The notes below the pieces were generated by a model, which saw nothing but the letters and a program-made list of their open reading frames with translations, ran no database searches and was not told where the DNA came from. 64,000 nt of DNA from Sphingomonas sp. BAUL-RG-20F-R05-02 (GTDB taxonomy: Bacteria > Pseudomonadota > Alphaproteobacteria > Sphingomonadales > Sphingomonadaceae), in contig NZ_JAKNQH010000001.1 of NCBI RefSeq assembly GCF_022662305.1, forward strand, positions 1-64,000, written 5' to 3'. Within the stretch, counting starts at the first letter, position 1. Every line of letters starts with the position of its first letter. Shown here piece after piece: positions 57,727 through 64,000 of the stretch. Position numbers and translations under genes: made by a program.

Positions 57727-58659
57727 TCAGTCCGCCTCGAACACCGACCAGCCGGTACGCTGCACCAGCCGCTCCAGCGCAAGCGTGCCGAGTTGCGAGT
57801 TGCCGCGCGCATTCAGCCCGGGCGACCATACCGCGATGCTCGCCTTGCCCGGCGCGATCGCCAGGATCCCGCCGCCGACCCCGGATTTCGCGGGCAGGCC
57901 GACACGGAAGGCGAACTCCCCCGAACCATCGTAATGGCCACAGGTCAGCATCAGCGCATTGATGCGCAGCGCGCGGCGCGGCGACACCACGGAATGGCCG
58001 GTCGACGGATTACGCCCGCCGTTCATCAGATAGCGCCCGGCCAGCGCCAGTTGCCGGCAACTCATCGCCAGCGCGCATTGGTGAAAGTACACGCCGAGCA
58101 CGCGGTCGACCTCGTGGTGCAGATTGCCGAACGCGCGCATATAATTGGCGAGCGCTTTGTTGCGGTAGCCTGTCGTTGCCTCCGCATCGGCGACCGTAGC
58201 ATCGATGAAAATGTCGTCTTCACCCGCCAGTGCGCGCACGAACCGCAGGATCTCCGCGATCGCTTCGGCCGGCTCGCGGCGGCCGAGCAGGATGTCCGAC
58301 ACGACGATTGCGCCCGCGTTGATAAAGGGATTGCGCGGGATGCCGAGCTCCGCCTCCAGTTGCACGATCGAGTTGAACGCTGTCCCGGAGGGTTCGCGAC
58401 CGACCCGCTGCCATACCGCATCACCCGCCGCGCCAAGCGCCAGCGTCAGCCCGAATACCTTGGCGACGCTCTGCACCGAGAATGGCTGCTCGGCATCCCC
58501 GGCGAGGTGGCAGGTGCCGTCGGCGGCGATCACGGCCATGCCGAACCGGCGCGGATCGACCGCGCCGAGCGGGGCGATATAATCGGCCACGGTGCCGCGA
58601 TCAGGCGCGTCGGCCATCTCGGCGGCGATGTCTGCAACGATTGCGGAAAGGTCGGTCAT
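57727..58659 (-). CDS. glsA: Glutaminase
   Basis: 310 residues from the ATG at 58659. It hydrolyses glutamine to glutamate and ammonia. Serine-hydrolase-like glutaminase signatures are present: [16 protein letters not shown] with the SxxK Ser/Lys pair, [22 protein letters not shown] and [15 protein letters not shown]. It is of the normal single-domain length without a STAS domain. It lies 71 nt upstream of mntH on the same strand and is divergent from clcA. Confidence 0.95.
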   Translation of the reverse strand: MTDLSAIVADIAAEMADAPDRGTVADYIAPLGAVDPRRFGMAVIAADGTCHLAGDAEQPFSVQSVAKVFGLTLALGAAGDAVWQRVGREPSGTAFNSIVQLEAELGIPRNPFINAGAIVVSDILLGRREPAEAIAEILRFVRALAGEDDIFIDATVADAEATTGYRNKALANYMRAFGNLHHEVDRVLGVYFHQCALAMSCRQLALAGRYLMNGGRNPSTGHSVVSPRRALRINALMLTCGHYDGSGEFAFRVGLPAKSGVGGGILAIAPGKASIAVWSPGLNARGNSQLGTLALERLVQRTGWSVFEAD

Positions 58660-58710
58660 GCGCCGGCTTAACGGGTAGCGCGCCGCGCCGCCATCTGTCA
58701 CACGGCCGGA

Positions 58711-60087
58711 ATGAAGCGATCGTCGGTAGCGGGGCTGGGCCAGCACATCACCAACTGGATGCGTTTGCGCAAGGACGGGCTGGTGCTGCCGCTCGGCGTG
58801 TTCCGGCGACGCATCGCCACCGGGATCGGCGCGGTTCTGCTCGGAATTGTCGCCTTGCTGTTCGCGAAGGCGGGCGATTGGGCGCAGCATGTGTTCGCGG
58901 CCGACGTGGCGCGCTGGCCTTACGCGCCGCTGCTGGCGAGCCCGGCAATCTTCGCGGTGATAACCTGGGCGACACTGCGCTGGGTCCCGCAGGCGCGCGG
59001 CTCGGGCATCCCGCAGGTCATCGCCGCGAGCCGCACGCCCGAACGCTCATCGCAGGGGCCGCTCGTGTCGCTGCGCACCGCCTTCGCCAAGATCGCGATG
59101 ACGGTGGTCATGCTGTTCGCCGGCGCGAGCGTTGGGCGAGAGGGCCCGACCGTCCAGGTCAGCGCCGCGATCATGATCGCGGTGCACAAGGTGCTGCGCG
59201 TGCCGATCACCGCCGGCGTGCTGATCGCGGGCGGCGCGGCGGGCGTGGCGGCGGCGTTCAACACGCCGCTTGCCGGTGTTGCCTTTGCGATCGAGGAGCT
59301 GGCCTCCGCCTACGAACAGCGCGTGGCCGTGCTCGTGATGGCGGCGGTGATGATCTCCGGCCTCGTCAGCCTCGGTATCGCGGGTGATTACGTCTATTTC
59401 GGGTCGATGCGGCAGACGCTGTCGCTGGCATCGGTTGTGCTGATCTGCCCCGTGGCGGGGGTGGTGGGCGGTGCCAGCGGTGGGCTGTTCAGTCGCGCCG
59501 TGCTGGCCTTCACGTCGCCGTCTCACCCGCTGCTGAAGCGTATGCGCTCACGCCCGGTTCTGTTTTCCGCCGGCTGCGGTCTGGTGGTGGCGGTCCTCGG
59601 CATCGCCACGCGCGGCGAGGTGTGGGGTACCGGCTACGACGCGACCAAGCAGTTGGTAGAGGGCGGCACAGGAACCCTGTGGTTTGGGCCGGCCAAGCTC
59701 ATCACCACGCTGGCGACGACACTGAGCGGTACGCCCGGCGGCATCTTCGCGCCGTCGCTGGCGGTGGGGGCCGGCATCGGTCATTTGATCGCGGCGGCGT
59801 TTCCGAGTGATCCTGGCGGCGCGGTGGTGACGCTCGGCATGGTGGCATATTTCGTCGGCGTGGTGCGCGCGCCGCTCACCGCCGTCATCATCATCAGCGA
59901 GGCGACCGCGAGCCGTGGCATGATCCTGCCGCTGTTCGCGACCGCGCTGATCGCGGATGGCGTGAGTTCGGTCATCTCGCGCGAGCGCCTGTATCATGGC
60001 CTGTCGCGCGGATTTCTCGAACCCGCAGCGCCAAAAGACCCTGAACGTGACGAAGCTCCAAGCGGCAGCGCAGGTCCGGCCAGGTAA
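58711..60087 (+). CDS. ClC-family chloride channel/antiporter
   Basis: A 458-residue polytopic membrane protein. All ion-pathway motifs are visible: RGSGIPQV with the selectivity Ser, GREGPTVQ with the gating Glu, the proton-glutamate region [10 protein letters not shown], and [14 protein letters not shown]. The retained proton Glu suggests a Cl-/H+ exchanger rather than a channel. Such proteins aid acid resistance and charge balance. It has no CBS domains. The start ATG is 51 nt from the divergent glsA start. Confidence 0.93.
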   Translation: MKRSSVAGLGQHITNWMRLRKDGLVLPLGVFRRRIATGIGAVLLGIVALLFAKAGDWAQHVFAADVARWPYAPLLASPAIFAVITWATLRWVPQARGSGIPQVIAASRTPERSSQGPLVSLRTAFAKIAMTVVMLFAGASVGREGPTVQVSAAIMIAVHKVLRVPITAGVLIAGGAAGVAAAFNTPLAGVAFAIEELASAYEQRVAVLVMAAVMISGLVSLGIAGDYVYFGSMRQTLSLASVVLICPVAGVVGGASGGLFSRAVLAFTSPSHPLLKRMRSRPVLFSAGCGLVVAVLGIATRGEVWGTGYDATKQLVEGGTGTLWFGPAKLITTLATTLSGTPGGIFAPSLAVGAGIGHLIAAAFPSDPGGAVVTLGMVAYFVGVVRAPLTAVIIISEATASRGMILPLFATALIADGVSSVISRERLYHGLSRGFLEPAAPKDPERDEAPSGSAGPAR

Positions 60088-60254
60088 TGCTCTCCAACTT
60101 GCGGCGGGAGCGGCCGGCATGTCGATTGCAGCTGTCAGCGCGACCATGAGAGCGGCTGACGAAGCAAAGCGTAGCCCGTACCCCCGCACGACACACCACA
60201 TCGGTTAGAATGTAGCGGTTGCCATCTCCCCCGCACATGCCCGATGATCGCGCC

Positions 60255-61892
60255 ATGAGCACGCTCGACACGCGCACCGATCAGATGTTCCCGACGCTCG
60301 ACTCGATGCAGATCGAGGTCGCGCGACGCTTCGCCAGTGCGCCTGCGCGCGACTTCGCGGCCGGTGAACTGGTCTACGGTATCGGCGATCTCGCCGCGCC
60401 GGCATGGCTGGTTCTGGCCGGCAGCATCGACGTCACTCGCCGCGCCGGGCTTCGCGATGAGGCGGTCATCACCGTCCATATGCCCGGCCAGTTCAGCGGT
60501 GAGGTGGCGCAGTTGTCCGGCCGTCCCACCATCGCTGCGGGCCATGCCGGTAAGGATGGCTGTATAGCGTTGCCGTTCGATGCCGCGCATCTGCGCGCGC
60601 TGATGGTCGGATCGGCCGATCTTGGCGAAATCGTGATGCGGGCGCTGATCCTGCGCCGCGTCGGCCTGATCGAGGAAGGGGGCGCAGGCTCGATCCTGAT
60701 CGGCACGCCCGGCAGCGCCGATGTCGTGCGGCTGCAAGGCTTCATGACGCGCAACGGTTACCCGAATCTGGTACTCGACGCCGCTGCGGACGACGAGGGG
60801 CGCGCGCTGATCGAGCGTAGTGGTATCCTGCCCGAGGAACTGCCGTTGATGGTCTGTCCGAACGGGGCGATCCTCAAGCGACCGAGCGATGCCGAGGCCG
60901 CCGCCTGCCTCGGCATGACGCCCGATCTCGATCCTGCGGAACTCTACGATGTCGCGATCGTCGGCGCCGGGCCGGCGGGGCTGGCGGCATCGGTCTATGC
61001 AGCATCCGAAGGGCTGTCGGTCGTTGTGCTGGACGAACGCGCGACGGGCGGACAGGCGGGCGCATCCGCGCGGATCGAGAACTATCTTGGCTTTCCGACC
61101 GGCATCTCCGGCCGCGCGCTCGCCGGCCGCGCGCTGACGCAGGCGCTGAAGTTCGGGGTAGAGGTGGCGGTGCCGCTCGCTGTCGAGCGGCTCGATTGTG
61201 GCGAGACGCACCGGGCCGGCGATCCGCATACGCTGGTGCTGACCAACGGCGGTACGGTGAGGGCGCGCGCCGTCATCGTGGCGAGCGGTGCCCGCTATCG
61301 GCGGCCCGCGATCGACAATCTCGCCACATTCGACGGCGATGGTGTGTCATATTGGGCGTCGCCGATCGAGGCGAAGCTGTGCGAAGGCGAGTGTATCGCG
61401 CTGGTCGGCGGCGGCAACTCGGCCGGGCAGGCGGTGGTATTCCTCGCCGCCAAGGTCAAGCACCTCGATCTGGTGGTACGCCGCGATCTCCGCGAGACGA
61501 TGTCGCGGTATCTGATCGACCGCATTGCCGCGTTGCCCAATGTGACGATTCACGTCGGCTCCGAAGTTGTCGGGCTGGAGGGCGATCGCGCGACCGGGCT
61601 GACTGCGGCGATCTTCAAGGATAGGGCGACCGGCGCGACTAGACGCTGTGCCTTGCGGCACCTCTTCCTGTTCATCGGTGCGGACCCCAATGCGGGTTGG
61701 CTGGACGGTTGCGTCGACACCGATGCGAAGGGCTTCATCGTGACCGGCGGATCGGCGCTTCCGCTTCAGACCAGCCTGCCTGGCGTGTTCGCGATCGGCG
61801 ACGTGCGCGCCGGATCGACCAAGCGCGTCGCGGCGGCGGTCGGTGAGGGCGCGGCGGTGGTGGCGCAGATCCACATGATGTTAGCCGAATGA
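60255..61892 (+). CDS. Cyclic-nucleotide-binding-domain / thioredoxin-reductase-like flavoprotein
   Basis: About 545 residues. A cNMP-binding-like domain (LVYGIGDLAAPAWLVLAG, HMPGQFSGEVAQLSG) comes first, then a thioredoxin-like segment without CxxC (NGYPNLVLDAA, LPLMVCPNGAILKRPS). A full thioredoxin-reductase fold follows: FAD motif VAIVGAGPAGLAASVYA, NADPH motif ALVGGGNSAGQAV, and the FAIGDVRAGSTKRVAAAVGEG end. The redox-active CxxC of TrxB is replaced by SYWASPIEA, so it cannot pass electrons to thioredoxin the usual way. The start is uncertain (ATGs at 60237 and 60255, TTG at 60219; no clear ribosome-binding site). It overlaps the DUF1810 gene by ATGA. Confidence 0.87.
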   Translation: MSTLDTRTDQMFPTLDSMQIEVARRFASAPARDFAAGELVYGIGDLAAPAWLVLAGSIDVTRRAGLRDEAVITVHMPGQFSGEVAQLSGRPTIAAGHAGKDGCIALPFDAAHLRALMVGSADLGEIVMRALILRRVGLIEEGGAGSILIGTPGSADVVRLQGFMTRNGYPNLVLDAAADDEGRALIERSGILPEELPLMVCPNGAILKRPSDAEAAACLGMTPDLDPAELYDVAIVGAGPAGLAASVYAASEGLSVVVLDERATGGQAGASARIENYLGFPTGISGRALAGRALTQALKFGVEVAVPLAVERLDCGETHRAGDPHTLVLTNGGTVRARAVIVASGARYRRPAIDNLATFDGDGVSYWASPIEAKLCEGECIALVGGGNSAGQAVVFLAAKVKHLDLVVRRDLRETMSRYLIDRIAALPNVTIHVGSEVVGLEGDRATGLTAAIFKDRATGATRRCALRHLFLFIGADPNAGWLDGCVDTDAKGFIVTGGSALPLQTSLPGVFAIGDVRAGSTKRVAAAVGEGAAVVAQIHMMLAE

Positions 61893-62335
61893 GTGATCCC
61901 TACGATCTCGGTCGCTTCGTCGCGGCGCAGGCCGACAGCTATGCCACAGCGCTTGCCGAGGTGCGGCGGGGCGCCAAGCGCAGCCACTGGATGTGGTTTA
62001 TCTTCCCGCAGATCGCCGGCCTTGGATCAAGCGCAATGGCGCGCCACTATGCAATTCGGTCGCTCGACGAGGCGCGGGCATATCTCGCGCACCCGCTGCT
62101 GGGCGCGCGGCTGCGCGAGATCGTCGGCGCGCTGGCGGATCTGCCGAGCGCGTCGCCGGAGGCGGTGTTCGGCGGGATCGATGCGGTGAAGCTACGCTCG
62201 TCGCTGACCTTGTTTGAGGCGGCAGGCGGTGGCGCGATGTTCGGCGCGGCGCTCGACCGCTGGTTCGGGGGTCAGCGCGACCCAGCGACCGTCGCGCGAT
62301 TGGCCGATGGCAGGGCATCGCAAACGCCGCATTAA
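61889..62335 (+). CDS. DUF1810 family protein
   Basis: 148 residues with the family hallmarks: DLGRFVAAQADSYATALAEV, the KRSHWMWFIFPQI segment, and AVFGGIDAVKLRSSLTLFE. The structure of relatives is a small helical bundle related to calpastatin-annotated proteins; function is unknown. Its ATG overlaps the stop of the flavoprotein, which suggests that the two are expressed together. Confidence 0.92.
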   Translation: MSDPYDLGRFVAAQADSYATALAEVRRGAKRSHWMWFIFPQIAGLGSSAMARHYAIRSLDEARAYLAHPLLGARLREIVGALADLPSASPEAVFGGIDAVKLRSSLTLFEAAGGGAMFGAALDRWFGGQRDPATVARLADGRASQTPH

Positions 62336-62361
62336 CCGCATCTTTGTTCGTCGCACTTTAC

Positions 62362-63978
62362 ATGGCCACGATGCGGGCACTTCATCGATCACCGTTGGAA
62401 CTGGGTCTGATCCTAGTGTTCGCCGGCATCCTGTTCGTGTGTTTCCACAATATCGCGATGCTCGATCCGGGCAATAACGGCTGGCTCCTGCGCGGCACGG
62501 ACAACGGCGAAAACGCGCTCGGGCTTCACGCCTGGCTCAACGATCCCGACGCGCGCGGCTTCTGGACGTACCTGCTGAATGCGCCGGAGGGCGTCAGCCT
62601 GCTGTTCACCGACAGCAATCCCCTGACCGCACTGCTGGTAAAGCCGTTCGCGCCACGGGGTGACTTTCAGATCATCGGGCTTTGGTTCCTGCTGTGCCTT
62701 GTCCTGCACCTCGGTTTCGCGCGGGCGCTGCTGGCGCCGTATGCGGCCACATCGCTGGGGCTGTGGTGCGGCGTGCTGTTGCTCACGCTGCTGCCGACGC
62801 TGTTCGTGCGGCAGTTGCATGCCAATCTGTGTGCGCATTGGCTGATCCTGTGGGCGCTGTGGATCCATGTGTCGCCGCACCGCGCCGGAAACTGGCGCTG
62901 GTGGCTGCCGGTGATGGCGGTGGCGGCGATGATCCACGCCTATCTGTTGGTGATGGTCGCGTGCATCTGGGGATCGGCAATGCTCGAGCGCTTCGTGCAG
63001 GATGCGCCCGCCCGGCTCCGACTGGTGACGGGCGCGGTCGCGACGTTCGGCGTTACGGTCGGCATCGTGTTGCTGCTGGTCGGCGGCGGCGCGTTGGTGT
63101 CGACGGGATCGTTCGGACGATACGGCATGCCGCTCGACGCGCCGTGGAATCCCGCCTTGGCCGGCATGTCGCCGTTCCTGCCTGCGCATCCGCAGGCGGT
63201 GGACCGCCAGGTCGAGGCGTTTCAGTACCTTGGCGCGGGCATCCTGCTGCTGGTGGTGATGGCGCCGTTCCTGTCACGCCGCACTGTGCCAGCGATTTCC
63301 ATGCTGCACCGGCGACTGCTGTGGCTGCTCCCCGCACTGGTGGTGCTGACGCTGCTCGCGATATCGCGACGGGTGGACTGGGCGGGCGAGACGTTGCTGA
63401 CCGTGCCGATGTCGGCGCACGCCGTCGCGCTGCTCGATCCGGTGCGCGCATCGGCACGGCTGTTCTGGCCGGTCGCCTATGTGCTGGTGCTATGGGCGGT
63501 GACGAGCGCCTATCGGTTGCCGCCGCAAGCGGCGCAACTGCTGCTCGCGCTGGTGCTGGCGGTTCAGATGGTCGATCTGGTCCCGCTCGCCACCTTGATG
63601 CGGCACGACGCCAGCATTGCCGAGGATCGCACCAGATGGCTGCGCACGCGCGACCCGCGCTGGGCAGCGGTGATCGCGCGCGCACGCGACATCACGTTCG
63701 TGCCGGCGGATGCGGTCACTCATCTCGACCTGTTCCAGGAGGTTGCGTGGCGCGCGATCGATGCCGGCAAACCGATGCGGCTGGTGTACGCAGCGCGCGA
63801 CAATGCCATCACGATCGCGCGGCAGGAAAGGGAAACGCGCGATTTCACCAGCGGAAGGCTGGTACCCGGCCGGCTATACGTGGTGCTTCCCGGCATGGGT
63901 GCGCCGCCGGGGCGACCCGTCTTGGTGCTCGATGGCGTGCGGCTGGTTCAGGCCGGCCCGACGTCTCGCCGCCCCTGA
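62362..63978 (+). CDS. Large polytopic membrane protein, DUF6311-like
   Basis: 538 residues from the ATG at 62362 (a TTG at 62344 is an alternative). About ten to twelve hydrophobic helices run through residues 15-430, with a short periplasmic loop DNGENALGLHAWLND and PEGVSLLFTDSNPL early. A soluble C-terminal part (ITFVPADAVTHLDLFQ) follows. The layout resembles GT-C-type membrane glycosyltransferases and the DUF6311 family, but no catalytic motif can be assigned. It starts 26 nt after the DUF1810 gene. The window ends 22 nt downstream. Confidence 0.82.
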   Translation: MATMRALHRSPLELGLILVFAGILFVCFHNIAMLDPGNNGWLLRGTDNGENALGLHAWLNDPDARGFWTYLLNAPEGVSLLFTDSNPLTALLVKPFAPRGDFQIIGLWFLLCLVLHLGFARALLAPYAATSLGLWCGVLLLTLLPTLFVRQLHANLCAHWLILWALWIHVSPHRAGNWRWWLPVMAVAAMIHAYLLVMVACIWGSAMLERFVQDAPARLRLVTGAVATFGVTVGIVLLLVGGGALVSTGSFGRYGMPLDAPWNPALAGMSPFLPAHPQAVDRQVEAFQYLGAGILLLVVMAPFLSRRTVPAISMLHRRLLWLLPALVVLTLLAISRRVDWAGETLLTVPMSAHAVALLDPVRASARLFWPVAYVLVLWAVTSAYRLPPQAAQLLLALVLAVQMVDLVPLATLMRHDASIAEDRTRWLRTRDPRWAAVIARARDITFVPADAVTHLDLFQEVAWRAIDAGKPMRLVYAARDNAITIARQERETRDFTSGRLVPGRLYVVLPGMGAPPGRPVLVLDGVRLVQAGPTSRRP

Positions 63979-64000
63979 CCCCTTGCCATGCCGCGTGGGG

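Noticed and set aside
1..64000. Mobile elements, CRISPR arrays, prophage or integrase genes
   Set aside because: No transposase, integrase, direct-repeat array or tRNA-adjacent attachment duplication was seen. Gene content and composition look like stable chromosome throughout.

Overview
The window is high-GC, densely coding chromosomal DNA that looks like Sphingomonas or a close relative (Sphingomonadales, Alphaproteobacteria). Pointers are the aroA-cmk-rpsA-ihfB block, the aerobic (cobalt-late) cobalamin pathway, small alphaproteobacterial families (FYDLN-acid, DUF1488, DUF1810) and sphingomonad-type protein sequences. No insertion sequence, prophage, CRISPR array or rRNA was seen. The species call is an inference from protein character only.

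Layout. 1-5.1 kb: a 5'-truncated SGNH/GDSL hydrolase, then a convergent xylose operon (GH43 enzyme, xylB, xylA) with a recognisable promoter and LacI-type operator. 5.4-11.9 kb: ferredoxin-NADP reductase, tRNA-Leu(UAA), the aroA>cmk>rpsA>ihfB block, a FYDLN-acid protein and tRNA-Ala(GGC). 12.2-27.3 kb: a cobalamin island. It runs from a B12 riboswitch plus NiCoT metal importer at one edge to a second B12 riboswitch plus cobW at the other. Between them are cobN-G-H-I-J, cobL-E-M-B and a cobF-bluB fusion on the minus strand, with cobK inverted inside the array. 27.4-31.6 kb: a TPP-riboswitch operon (TonB receptor, kinase, PnuC/PnuT-like transporter), read here as thiamine salvage. 31.7-35.6 kb: htpG with a sigma-32-like promoter, a lipid kinase and a secreted esterase. 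35.9-46.4 kb: a four-gene alpha-glucan operon (glgE, treS-maltokinase fusion, glgB, malQ) joined by ATGA overlaps. 46.4-52.7 kb: small proteins, an unusual soluble chemoreceptor-like protein, a lipoprotein, a Nudix-DUF47 fusion next to a Pit phosphate transporter, an aldo-keto reductase and a SWIB protein. 52.8-56.3 kb: hemerythrin, a DUF1989 protein, a GntA-like haem N-hydroxylase homologue, a DUF1488 protein and a Crp/Fnr regulator. 56.3-64 kb: mntH, glutaminase, a ClC antiporter, a cNMP-binding/thioredoxin-reductase-like flavoprotein, a DUF1810 protein and a large DUF6311-like membrane protein.

How the parts work together. The cob island supplies much of corrin-ring assembly (CobG, I, J, M, F, K, L, H, B, N), the lower ligand (BluB), cobalt import (NiCoT) and metal handling (CobW). 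CobA, CobS/T, CobO, CobQ, CobP, CobU, CobV, CobC and CobD are not in this window. The glucan operon builds and branches alpha-glucan from trehalose via maltose-1-phosphate. The thiamine operon covers outer-membrane uptake, inner-membrane uptake and trapping by phosphorylation.

The less explained parts are the GntA-like/DUF1989 pair with FNR-like boxes nearby, the CobF-BluB and Nudix-DUF47 fusions, cobK lying antisense within its own operon, and a covarying RNA module shared by the two B12 riboswitches.
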